Assembly: GCA_031425695.1 (NCBI GenBank)
Contig: JANPJV010000126.1
Location: forward strand, 1-19,644
Length of the DNA: 19,644 nt
Direction of reading: 5' to 3'
From: JANPJV01 sp031425695
GTDB lineage: Bacteria; Pseudomonadota; Gammaproteobacteria; Xanthomonadales; SZUA-5
The notes under the pieces were generated by a model that had not been told where the DNA came from, ran no database searches, and saw only the letters and a list, made by a program, of their open reading frames with translations. Below are positions 5,871 through 13,845 of the stretch, piece after piece; position 1 is the stretch's first letter, and each line of letters starts with the position of its first letter. Position numbers and translations under genes: made by a program.

Positions 5871-8477
5871 ATGAGCACCATCACCCGCGAATTCGAGTTG
5901 TTCGATGTCCTCGTAAGCCTGCCGGCTGCCGAGCGCATCGCCATGCTCGATCGCGAGTGCGCGGACGACGCGCCCTTGCGCGCGCGCTTGCTGAGATTGC
6001 TCGAGTCCGACAGCCAGGTGCAGCACCTGACTGCGTGCAAGGCCGTCGGCGCATTCGGGGACGAATTGAGCGCGTGGATGCCGGGCGCCTTGATCGGCCA
6101 CCGCATCGGCCCGTTCCGCATCCAGTCGGAAATCGGACGCGGCGGCATGGGCGCGGTCTACAAGGCCGTTCGCGAGGACGGAGCGGTCGCGCAGTCGGTC
6201 GCCATCAAGCTGGTCCGGCGCGAGCTCATCGATGGCCCCGCACTCGAGCGCTTCCGGCTGGAGCGCAAGGTGCTGGCGCGTCTCGACCATCCGAACATCG
6301 CCCGGCTCATCGATGCCGGCGAGCTCGAGGATGGAACGCCCTACGCGATCATGGAGCTCGTCGACGGCGAGCATTTCATCGCCTATTGCGATCGGCTGCA
6401 GTTGCCGCTGCCTGAGCGCCTGGCGCTGTTCCGCAGCGTCTGCGAGGCGGTCGCGAGCGCCCATCGCAGCCTGGTCGTGCACCGCGACCTCAAGAGCAGC
6501 AATATCCTGGTGACCGGCGACGGCACTGCGAAATTGCTCGATTTCGGCATCTCCAAGCTGATCGAGCATGGTGCCGACTCCCACCAGACCGGCACCATGG
6601 ACCGCTACCTGTCGCCGCTGCATGCAGCGCCGGAGCAGATCCGCGGGCAGCAGATCACAGTCGGCTGCGACGTCTATGCACTCGGCCTCCTGTTGTACCA
6701 GCTGCTGACCGACGCGCCTGCCGTGGAAAGCGACGGACGCACCCCGGGTGAAATCGAAAACCAGATCCTGCATGCGCTGCCGACGGTACCGAGCGCTCAC
6801 GCGAACCTGGCGCAGGCCGCCCCGAAGCTCAGGTTTCCAAGCGCCACCTCGCTGAGCCGGGCGCTGCGCGGGGATCTCGACGGCATCACCTTGCGCTGCC
6901 TGCGCAAGGAGCCCGAGCGTCGCTACGTGTCGGTCGATGCGCTGATTGCCGATCTCGACGCTTATCGCGAGCAGCGGCCGGTCAGCGCACGCGGTGGCGA
7001 CCGCTGGTATCGCACGCAGAAATTCGTGCGCCGCAATGCGTTGCCAGTGGGCCTGAGTGCGACCGTCGCCATGGTTCTTGTCGTGTCCGCCGCTGCGCTT
7101 TATCGCCAGTCGATCGAAGTGCGCGAACAGCGCGATGAAGCGCGCGCGGTCACCCAGTTCATGCTCGATTCCTTCAAGGCGGCGGACCCGGGCGGCGTCT
7201 CGTCCGGCAACATCACCGCGCGCGAGTTGCTCGACCAGGGTACGGCCCAGCTGCGTGCAGACGCCTCACTCGAATCCTCCACGCGCGCGGCGTTTCTGCT
7301 GACGCTCGGAGAAGCCCAGTTGGCACTCGGACGGCCACTCGAAGCCGATGCGCTGGTGGCCGAGGCGCTCGCGTTGGTCGAGGCGGACGATCTCGAGGGC
7401 CTACGGGCAAAGGGTCTGCAATTGTCAGCCTCCAGTGCGCTGGCCAACAGCGAGTACGACCGGATCGGGGGTTATCTCCACCGCGTGGACGGGCTGGAGG
7501 TGCCACGCGAGCTCGAGGTCAAGCTGCGCTCGGTGCGCAGCCAGTGGCTCTCACGTTCCGGACAAATAGATGAGGCGTTGGAAAGTCTCGCCGGCAGCGT
7601 GGCCTGGGCTCGGCAGGTCTTCGGGACGAACAGCCAGACTCACCTGCGCATGCGCGCGCTCTATGGGCAAACCTTGTTGAGCGCGAAACGGCCCGAAGAC
7701 GCCCTGGCCGAGCTTCAGGAGACACTGGCCCTGCAACGCCGGCACCTTCCTGCGGGCCATGTCGACATCATCCAGACGACGCAGCTCATGCCGTCGATTT
7801 ACGGACGGCTCCAGCAACCTGAGGCTGCGCTCGCTGCAGCCGACGAACTGGTGGCGCTCAGCATCGAGAAGTACGGCGACAGCTCCCTGGGCTATGCCCG
7901 TGCGCTCGGTGCGCGTGCCGGAGCGCTTGGCGATGCCGGCCGTTTCGACGAGGGCATTGCGCTTTACCTGGAGGCGGTGAAACTGCTGCAGGCCAAACTG
8001 GGCCGCTTCAACATCAACGTTTCCCATTCGCAGATCAACATCGGCAGCATCCTGCTGGACGGCAAGGGCCGTGCCGACTTGGCCGAGCCACATTTTGCGG
8101 ATGCTGTCGCGATTGGCAACGAGCTCTACGACATTGGCCATCCCACGCTGACGGGCTACGTCAGCGCGCATGCCCGGGCACTGCGCAAGCTCGAGCGCTG
8201 GAGCGAGCTCGAGCGCTTGCTCGAGCCGCATTTCCAGCACCTGTTGCGAGCAGCCCCTGAAAGCCCCATGCGGGTCATGTTTCAGACCGACCTGGCGCAA
8301 GTGGCCCTGGCAAATGGCGACGCCACGCGGGCCCTGAGCCTGCTCGAGCCGTTGGAACCCTTGTGGCAGCGCCTCGGCGATCCGGTTGCGCGTGTTCGCG
8401 ACCGCGCCCGGCAGATCCGGGATGCTGCCAAATCCTCTCTCAACCTCACCCCCTTACCTGACCGGAGAAATTCCTGA
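5871..8477 (+). CDS. Transmembrane Ser/Thr protein kinase with C-terminal TPR-like repeats
   Basis: This 868-residue receptor-like Hanks kinase begins with a short helical module (1-55) that is duplicated in the ORF at 4767. The kinase domain runs from about 80 to 370. It holds the Gly loop IGRGGMG (88-94), Lys113 in VAIKL, HRDLKSSN (203-211 region, catalytic Asp206), DFG (224-226), APE (253-255) and Asp267 of CDVYALG. All catalytic residues are present, so it should be active, and the RD motif implies activation-loop control. One membrane helix follows (about 391-411). The rest (415-868) is Ala/Leu-rich helical repeats of TPR type, presumably outside the inner membrane as a sensor. It is translated 4 bases after the sigma factor, its probable substrate, and overlaps the next gene by one base (TGATG). 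Confidence 0.93.
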   Translation: MSTITREFELFDVLVSLPAAERIAMLDRECADDAPLRARLLRLLESDSQVQHLTACKAVGAFGDELSAWMPGALIGHRIGPFRIQSEIGRGGMGAVYKAVREDGAVAQSVAIKLVRRELIDGPALERFRLERKVLARLDHPNIARLIDAGELEDGTPYAIMELVDGEHFIAYCDRLQLPLPERLALFRSVCEAVASAHRSLVVHRDLKSSNILVTGDGTAKLLDFGISKLIEHGADSHQTGTMDRYLSPLHAAPEQIRGQQITVGCDVYALGLLLYQLLTDAPAVESDGRTPGEIENQILHALPTVPSAHANLAQAAPKLRFPSATSLSRALRGDLDGITLRCLRKEPERRYVSVDALIADLDAYREQRPVSARGGDRWYRTQKFVRRNALPVGLSATVAMVLVVSAAALYRQSIEVREQRDEARAVTQFMLDSFKAADPGGVSSGNITARELLDQGTAQLRADASLESSTRAAFLLTLGEAQLALGRPLEADALVAEALALVEADDLEGLRAKGLQLSASSALANSEYDRIGGYLHRVDGLEVPRELEVKLRSVRSQWLSRSGQIDEALESLAGSVAWARQVFGTNSQTHLRMRALYGQTLLSAKRPEDALAELQETLALQRRHLPAGHVDIIQTTQLMPSIYGRLQQPEAALAAADELVALSIEKYGDSSLGYARALGARAGALGDAGRFDEGIALYLEAVKLLQAKLGRFNINVSHSQINIGSILLDGKGRADLAEPHFADAVAIGNELYDIGHPTLTGYVSAHARALRKLERWSELERLLEPHFQHLLRAAPESPMRVMFQTDLAQVALANGDATRALSLLEPLEPLWQRLGDPVARVRDRARQIRDAAKSSLNLTPLPDRRNS

Positions 8478-9172
8478 TGTTGCTTCGAGCTGCTTCCATT
8501 TTACTGGCGCTGCTGGCCGCCGATTCCGCGTACGCGACCACCTGCCCGACACCCGCCGACGACTTCCCGCTGATCACCTGGAACTCGCAGCAAGGTATCC
8601 GAGGTGGTGCGGACTGCGGTCACATCATCGACGGATCGCCGCCGATGTGTGACCGGTTCGAGCGCTTCGACGTAGCCGCGCGCAGCGCGAATGTGCGTCG
8701 CTACCAGACGATGTTGAGCCTCAGCGCTGACAATGGCCTGTCTATCGGGGGCAGCTTGCGCATCGCTCAATTGGACTTCGTCAATAACCTGACGCTGATT
8801 CCGGGTTCGGTCTCATTCGAGTACGTGTCGACGGTAGAAAATGTGACCGCATCGGCCAAAGTCATGCTCGAGGTGCGCCACTCGGATGGGACCCTGCTGG
8901 CGTCCTACCCGGTCACCGGCGCCAGTGATCAATTATCGATCGAGTGGCGGTCGGGGGGGGATGGCGCAGGCACGGTTCAACAGGGCATCGTCGGCTGGAG
9001 CTACAACGGTGCGTACGGAACCCTGTTCAACGAGTTCGGCGGTTTCGACTTCTTGGACTTCCGCATCGGTCGTGTTGCTGGCGGTTGCGACTATCCCGGC
9101 GCCGAACTTAACTTCGTAGGTTCGAGCATCTTCAGCGATTACGATTCCGTAAGCGACCAGCCGAGGGAGTAA
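8477..9172 (+). CDS. Secreted Cys-containing protein of the sigma-kinase operon
   Basis: This 231-residue protein begins with a signal peptide (cleavage near SAYA-TT, residue 20). The mature part has a few Cys residues (CPTP and DCGH near the N-terminus, MCDRF, and GGCDY near the C-terminus) that could form disulfides. It is rich in beta-prone stretches such as SLRIAQLDFVNN, SVSFEYVSTVENV and FDFLDFRIGRV, like a lectin- or jelly-roll-type domain; the fold is a guess. The ATG shares a base with the kinase stop (TGATG), and GGAG at 8464-8467 is 9 bases upstream, so the start is secure. Its place as the third gene of the operon suggests a periplasmic or extracellular partner or output of the kinase. 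I do not recognise the family. Confidence 0.75.
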   Translation: MLLRAASILLALLAADSAYATTCPTPADDFPLITWNSQQGIRGGADCGHIIDGSPPMCDRFERFDVAARSANVRRYQTMLSLSADNGLSIGGSLRIAQLDFVNNLTLIPGSVSFEYVSTVENVTASAKVMLEVRHSDGTLLASYPVTGASDQLSIEWRSGGDGAGTVQQGIVGWSYNGAYGTLFNEFGGFDFLDFRIGRVAGGCDYPGAELNFVGSSIFSDYDSVSDQPRE

Positions 9173-9179
9173 TGCCCGG

Positions 9180-9199
9180 CTCCGGGCGGGAGCCCGGAG
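9180..9199 (+). terminator. GC-rich hairpin after the sigma-kinase operon
   Basis: CTCCGGGC (9180-9187) and GCCCGGAG (9192-9199) form a perfect 8-bp stem with loop GGGA, 7 bases after the stop at 9172. No T tract follows, so it may be a weak terminator or a 3' end-stabilising structure. A second stem, GCAGGCG (9208-9214) with CGCCTGC (9224-9230), comes right after it. Confidence 0.45.
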
Positions 9200-9267
9200 G
9201 GTCGTGGGCAGGCGTGGGTGCCGCGCCTGCGCGCCCCTTGTATATGAGCGGGAGCGGCCCCATCAAC

Positions 9268-9295
9268 CACGGTTCGGCGCGAGTGCCGAACCGTG
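9268..9295 (+). promoter_or_regulatory. Strong 11-bp hairpin just before the membrane protein/SNF2 operon
   Basis: CACGGTTCGGC (9268-9278) and GCCGAACCGTG (9285-9295) pair perfectly around a 6-base loop, GCGAGT. The stem ends 7 bases before the likely Shine-Dalgarno GGGA (9303-9306). Without a T run it is unlikely to be a simple terminator. It may be an operator or a leader structure controlling translation of the next gene. Confidence 0.4.
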
Positions 9296-9313
9296 TTCGA
9301 TCGGGACGTTGCC

Positions 9314-9646
9314 ATGCACGCTGCAGTTGAGCTCAATCTCGCGCTGATCCTGTTCGCGCCCTGGTTCCTGATCCTGGGAACTTTGTTCTGGCTGTACCCG
9401 CGCGGGCCGCGCACCGCGGGCCGCCGCGCTTTCGACAGCGGCAGCCTCCTGCTGGCGCTGCTGGCCTCGGTGCTGGCCATGCGCTGGGGCTTCCTCAATG
9501 CCGACCCATCCTGGGGCGCAATGTGGAAGCAGGTGCTGGCCACCGCGCTCTGCTACGGCGTATTCCTCGGCGTGCTCGGAATTGCGTTCAAGCTGCGCGC
9601 CAGCTGGCTGGTGCGCCAGCATGGCGGTCTCGGGATACGCTCGTGA
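9314..9646 (+). CDS. Small three-helix membrane protein coupled to the SNF2 gene
   Basis: This 110-residue protein is mostly three hydrophobic segments (about 8-27, 43-60 and 73-93) with basic ends (PRGPRTAGRR, KLRASWLVRQ). No known family is recognised. The ATG at 9314 has GGGA seven bases upstream. A GTG at 9293 is in frame but would lie inside the hairpin, so I reject it. The stop TGA overlaps the GTG start of the SNF2 ATPase (GTGA), so the two proteins are made in linked amounts. Whether it anchors the ATPase at the membrane or is an unrelated passenger cannot be told from sequence. Confidence 0.65.
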   Translation: MHAAVELNLALILFAPWFLILGTLFWLYPRGPRTAGRRAFDSGSLLLALLASVLAMRWGFLNADPSWGAMWKQVLATALCYGVFLGVLGIAFKLRASWLVRQHGGLGIRS

Positions 9647-12600
9647 AGGCTGCCGATATCGAGTTGATCCAGCACGCGCCGCCGCGGGCGCGGGCGCTGC
9701 TCGAGTTGATCGCGCTCAACCCGGATGGCATCCAGTTCTACATGCTGAGCCATGTGTACGGCCTGCTCGCGCATGAGGAGATTCGTGGCGGGCTGTCGAT
9801 CGAGGCGATCGCGGCGGCATTGCAGCCGGTGCACAGCCTGATCTCGACCACGCCGCAGGCGCGCTTCGCGCGCATCCTGCGTCCGGCGACGCGGCGGCTG
9901 CTGCTGGAGGAACTGCAGGACTCGCCCTGGTTGCGCGAACTCGTGGGCGATCTGCCAGCCTTGATTGCCCGCCTCGACAGTGGTCCGCCCTATCTGCGGC
10001 ACGAGGCATCGGGACTGCTGCGGCGCCTTTTGGTGCTCGGCGGCCTCGGCGTGCAGGAGCTCGCCAGCATTGCCGGTCACGAGCCGCAGGAGAGCCTGCG
10101 CGAGGCGCTACAGGACGTTTTGACGCCACCGATCAGCATCGCGCGGCTGAATCGCCTCGACCCGGATCTGGCGGTCGAACAGCTCGCGCGTTTCCTGAGC
10201 GCACGCACGGATGCTCCGCAGGATGACCTCGGCAGCTTGCTCGACAGTGCGGTGGTGCTGTTGCAGCGCGGCGCCCGTGCCGAACAGCCGCTGGCGGTGA
10301 TCGCACAGGCGGCATGGATGTGCGCGCGCAGCGATGTGCTGGCATTGATTCCGCCGGGTGCGTCGTTGGCCCAGCGCCAGCTGGGCGTGCTCGCGCAGGC
10401 GTTCAGCCCGGGCAGCGCCCAGGACTTGCTCGAGCACGCCCGCAACAGCATGGCGAAGCCCGCCAAGAGCCTGGATGCCCTGCTGTGGTCCGGGCTTCCG
10501 GGCTTGCTCGTGCGCCTTGCCGTGCTCGCGATCGGCGCTGCCGCGGAGCGCGCCAAGCTCGCGCTGGCGCAGAAAAAATTGCAGAAGAGTGAAGTCGGCC
10601 AGGAAGCCGACACCTGGATTGGCGATGCCTTCGACGCCCACATCGAAGGCCGCAGCTGGGTGTCTCCGGCGCCGATGCCGGCCCACGCGATGCTGTTCGA
10701 TCCGCTGGTGAACCTGCGACCCACCTCTGCGTTGAGCCTGCTCCTGCTACGCCGCTGGTTCGCCTCGCCGCCAGATACCGACGTGGACGCTGCGGTCGAG
10801 CATGCGTGCCGGCTCATGCGCGATTGCGGCATGCACCGCATGCTCGCAGCCATCCAGCAGGCGCGCGAGGCGACGGCCGGGCCGGCGCTCTGGCGCACGC
10901 AGACCCCGCACTGGCAACGCGTGCTCGACGCGCTGGCCGAAATCGCGCGCTCAGGCACCGCGGAAGCCGAGGCCGCCGATGCGGGCGCCAAGCACTCGCG
11001 GCTGTTCGCCTGGGTGCAATCGGTCAGTGAATCCGGACACAGCGTCGACATCGAATTTCTCGAACAACGCCAGAACGCCCGCGGCTGGACGCCGGGCCGG
11101 CGCCTGACTTCGCCCAGCGATGCCAATGCGGCGCTGGCGCGGGTGGCACCGGACAACGATGGCGACCGGCGCGTGCTGCGCGCACTGGCGTTGCCGCAGA
11201 ACCAGTTCTACGGCGGCTGGATCGGCGCCAGCTCGCGCATCCTGCAAGTGCTCGGTCACTGCTCCGTGCTGGTGGGCGGCCATGACCAGCGCAGCATCGC
11301 CGTCGAGCTGATCAAGCCGACGCTCGGCGTCGAAACCGAGCCCGATGGCAGCATCAGCCTGCGCCTCACGCCGGATCCGGGTGAAGAAGGGCGCGCCATC
11401 GCCACGCTCGACGGCGACACCTTAAGCGTCTGCCAGTTCAAGCCGGAGCACCAGCGCATTGCCCGGCTGCTGCAGCGCAGTGGCAGCCTGCCGGCGGCGA
11501 GCCTGCCGACCTTGCTCGCGCTCACGCCGGCACTCTCGCAGAGCGTTGGTGTCGAGGCTGAGATCGGCACCGCGCAGGTGACCGAAACCGACGCGCGCAT
11601 CCATGTCCTCATTGACCCGTGGCGCGATGGCCTGCGCTTTCGCGTGCGCACGCATCCGCTCGGCGAGCAGGGCATCTATCTCGTGCCCGGGATTGGGCAG
11701 CGCGAGCTGCTCGGCGTGCGCGACGGCATGCCGATCCGCGGTGAGCGTGATCTCGGCGCCGAACGCGCCTCGCTGGTGTCGCTGATCGAGCAGGTCCCGC
11801 AATTGGCCGGCGCGGAGTCAGGCGACGCGATCGAGTTGCCCGATGCCAAGGAAGCCCTGGAGGCGCTCGCGCACCTGACCGAGCTCGGCGAGGCGGTGCC
11901 ACTGGTCTGGCCGCCCGGCAAGCGCTGGGGGATGTCGAAGACCCGCGGATTCTCCGCGCTCAAGCTCAAGGTGACTGCCCAGCGCGACTGGTTCCACGCC
12001 GAAGGCGGGCTGACGCTCGAAGATGGCAGCGTGGTCAAGCTGGCGACCTTGCTCGAAGCCCTGCCGTCATCGCAGGGCCGTTTCCTCCGGCTCGATGGTG
12101 ATCGGATTCTCGCGCTCACCCAGGACCTTGCCCGTCGACTGCATGGTCTGCGCGCGCTGGCCGACGAGCGCGGCAAGATCGAGCTGGCCCCGGTTGCCGC
12201 CGGTGCCCTGCAACCGCTGATCGACGCGGGCGTCGAGATCGATACCGACCAGGCATTCCGTGAGCAATTGGCGCGCATGCAGGCGGCAACCACCAGCCAG
12301 CATTCGCTGCCCACGGATTTCCAGGCTGAGCTGCGCGATTACCAGCTGGAAGGTTTCACCTGGATGATGCGGCTGGCCGAATGGGGCGCCGGCGCATGTC
12401 TCGCCGATGACATGGGCCTTGGCAAGACCGTACAGGCGCTCGCCGTGCTGGTCGCACGAGCGCAGCATGGTCCCGCCCTGGTGGTCGCTCCGACTTCGGT
12501 GGTCGGCAACTGGCGCGCCGAGGCGCGACGGTTCGCGCCAACGCTCGAGGTGCGCGTGTACGGCGAGGGCGATCGCGCCGATACCCTCGAGACGCTGGGT

Positions 12601-13692
12601 CCCGGCAGCCTTTTGCTAGTCAGCTATGGATTGCTGACGCTGCATATCGAGAAGTTCGCGCCGATCCTGTTCTCCACGCTGGTGCTCGACGAGGCGCAGG
12701 CCGTCAAGAACGCCCAGGCGCAACGCACGCAGGCCATTCGCCAGATCCAGGCCGACGCCCGCATCGCCACGACCGGTACGCCAATCGAGAATCACCTCGG
12801 CGAGCTCTGGAGCCTGATGCGCATCTTGAATCCCGGCCTGCTCGGCAGCCAGGAACGCTTCGCGCGCCGTTTCCTGACCCCGCTCGAACGCGATCCGCGC
12901 GGCCCGGAGCGCGAAGTCCTGCGCCGCCTGATTTCGCCCTTCCTGCTGCGCCGGATGAAATCGCAGGTGCTCGACGAGTTGCCGCCGCGCACGGAGATCG
13001 TGTTGCTGGTCGAGCCGTCGCCAGGCGAGGCCTCGCTGCTCGCCGCAGTGCGCAAACAGGCGCTCGAGCGGATCGCCGCGGGTGGCATTGCCGCTGAAGC
13101 CAAGCGCTTCCACGTCCTCGCCGAGCTCATGCGACTGCGCCGCGCCGCCTGTCATCCCAGCCTGGTCGCACCGGAGCTCAACCTCACCGGTGCCAAGCTG
13201 GAGCAGCTCCTGGAGCTGGTCAGCGAGCTGAAGGAAAACCGCCATCGCGCGCTGATCTTCAGCCAGTTCACCGACTATCTCGCGATCGTACGCAAAGCGC
13301 TCGACGCCCAAGGCGTCAGCTACCAGTATCTGGACGGCAGCACCTCGATCAAGGCGCGCGAAACCGCCGTTGCCGATTTCCAGCGCGGCGTCGGCGACGT
13401 CTTCCTGCTCAGCCTCAAGGCGGGCGGTGTCGGCCTGAACCTGACCGCTGCCGACTACGTCATCCACCTCGATCCCTGGTGGAACCCCGCGGTCGAACAA
13501 CAGGCCACCGACCGCGCCCACCGCATCGGCCAGAACCGCCCGGTGACCGTCTACAAGCTCATCGTCAAGGGCAGCATCGAGGAACAGATCCTCTCCCTCC
13601 ACGGCACCAAACGCGAACTCGTCGACAGCGTCCTCGGCGACCAGGACGTCGCCAAGGCCTTGAGCATCGAGGAACTGGTAGCGCTCTTGTAG
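9643..13692 (+). CDS. SNF2-family (HepA-like) helicase/ATPase with long N-terminal region
   Basis: This 1349-residue protein of the Swi2/Snf2 superfamily would translocate on double-stranded DNA using ATP. Residues 1 to ~750 are an Ala/Leu-rich region without known motifs. Residues ~756-890 (from WPPGKRW through ATLLEALPSS to the Gln-rich linker) match the SNF2-associated module seen in bacterial members. The motor follows: LRDYQLEGF (897-905), Walker A DDMGLGKT (922-929, Lys928), DEAQ (1016-1019), TGTPIEN (1044-1050), FSQFTDYL (from ~1206) and the arginine-finger motif DRAHRIGQ (1290-1297). All motor residues are intact. I start at GTG 9643 because GGGA (9632-9635) is 7 bases upstream and it overlaps the previous stop; the 40 codons before it are frame-shadow of the membrane protein. 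No nuclease, vWA or MoxR gene is adjacent, so a defence role is not supported here. Confidence 0.9.
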   Translation: MKAADIELIQHAPPRARALLELIALNPDGIQFYMLSHVYGLLAHEEIRGGLSIEAIAAALQPVHSLISTTPQARFARILRPATRRLLLEELQDSPWLRELVGDLPALIARLDSGPPYLRHEASGLLRRLLVLGGLGVQELASIAGHEPQESLREALQDVLTPPISIARLNRLDPDLAVEQLARFLSARTDAPQDDLGSLLDSAVVLLQRGARAEQPLAVIAQAAWMCARSDVLALIPPGASLAQRQLGVLAQAFSPGSAQDLLEHARNSMAKPAKSLDALLWSGLPGLLVRLAVLAIGAAAERAKLALAQKKLQKSEVGQEADTWIGDAFDAHIEGRSWVSPAPMPAHAMLFDPLVNLRPTSALSLLLLRRWFASPPDTDVDAAVEHACRLMRDCGMHRMLAAIQQAREATAGPALWRTQTPHWQRVLDALAEIARSGTAEAEAADAGAKHSRLFAWVQSVSESGHSVDIEFLEQRQNARGWTPGRRLTSPSDANAALARVAPDNDGDRRVLRALALPQNQFYGGWIGASSRILQVLGHCSVLVGGHDQRSIAVELIKPTLGVETEPDGSISLRLTPDPGEEGRAIATLDGDTLSVCQFKPEHQRIARLLQRSGSLPAASLPTLLALTPALSQSVGVEAEIGTAQVTETDARIHVLIDPWRDGLRFRVRTHPLGEQGIYLVPGIGQRELLGVRDGMPIRGERDLGAERASLVSLIEQVPQLAGAESGDAIELPDAKEALEALAHLTELGEAVPLVWPPGKRWGMSKTRGFSALKLKVTAQRDWFHAEGGLTLEDGSVVKLATLLEALPSSQGRFLRLDGDRILALTQDLARRLHGLRALADERGKIELAPVAAGALQPLIDAGVEIDTDQAFREQLARMQAATTSQHSLPTDFQAELRDYQLEGFTWMMRLAEWGAGACLADDMGLGKTVQALAVLVARAQHGPALVVAPTSVVGNWRAEARRFAPTLEVRVYGEGDRADTLETLGPGSLLLVSYGLLTLHIEKFAPILFSTLVLDEAQAVKNAQAQRTQAIRQIQADARIATTGTPIENHLGELWSLMRILNPGLLGSQERFARRFLTPLERDPRGPEREVLRRLISPFLLRRMKSQVLDELPPRTEIVLLVEPSPGEASLLAAVRKQALERIAAGGIAAEAKRFHVLAELMRLRRAACHPSLVAPELNLTGAKLEQLLELVSELKENRHRALIFSQFTDYLAIVRKALDAQGVSYQYLDGSTSIKARETAVADFQRGVGDVFLLSLKAGGVGLNLTAADYVIHLDPWWNPAVEQQATDRAHRIGQNRPVTVYKLIVKGSIEEQILSLHGTKRELVDSVLGDQDVAKALSIEELVALL

Positions 13693-13698
13693 GGTGGA

Positions 13699-13714
13699 AC
13701 CCGCGCCGGCGGGT
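13699..13714 (+). repeat. Short GC-rich hairpin after the SNF2 gene
   Basis: ACCCGC (13699-13704) and GCGGGT (13709-13714) form a 6-bp stem with loop GCCG, 6 bases after the SNF2 stop. No T tract follows. The surrounding GGGTGGAACCCGC resembles small dispersed repeats of proteobacteria. It may add to transcript-end formation with the larger repeat. Confidence 0.35.
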
Positions 13715-13733
13715 GTTGGGCGGCCTAAGCAAA

Positions 13734-13836
13734 AGCATTTTTATCCACAGATTTCGCAGATTTACGCAGATTAAAAGCACTGATCATTCGATTGCTCTTA
13801 ATCTGCGTAAATCGGCGAAATCTGCGGAAAAATGCT
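13734..13836. repeat. Long imperfect inverted repeat between convergent genes
   Basis: The left arm (13734-13774) and right arm (13798-13836) are inverted copies with about three differences, around a 23-base centre. The core reads CAGATTTACGCAGATT on one side and ATCTGCGTAAATC on the other, each arm holding a partial internal repeat of (A)CAGATT. It is AT-richer than its surroundings. Elements with this ATCTGCGTAAATC core are common dispersed intergenic repeats in related proteobacteria, as far as I recall. It lies between the SNF2 stop and the leftward DUF4105 stop, so the hairpin could also terminate both transcripts. No transposase is nearby. Confidence 0.8.
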
Positions 13837-13845
13837 CTTTTCTTT

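Noticed and set aside
5063..6148. Long minus-strand open frame opposite the sigma factor and kinase
   Set aside because: It is the antisense of two clear protein families; its translation is compositionally odd and matches nothing. GC-rich DNA commonly leaves such frames open.
5730..6800. 356-codon minus-strand frame inside the kinase gene
   Set aside because: It is a shadow of the kinase codons; the sense frame holds all Hanks kinase motifs.
12616..13602. 328-codon minus-strand frame opposite the SNF2 motor
   Set aside because: The opposite strand contains every conserved helicase motif; this frame has no recognisable domain or start signal.
9643..13692. SNF2 gene as part of a phage-defence island
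   Set aside because: No nuclease, methyltransferase, vWA, MoxR or other defence gene is adjacent, and neighbours are housekeeping or envelope genes.
13734..13836. Insertion sequence or CRISPR repeat
   Set aside because: There is one inverted pair only, with no transposase frame, no spaced direct repeats and no visible target duplication.
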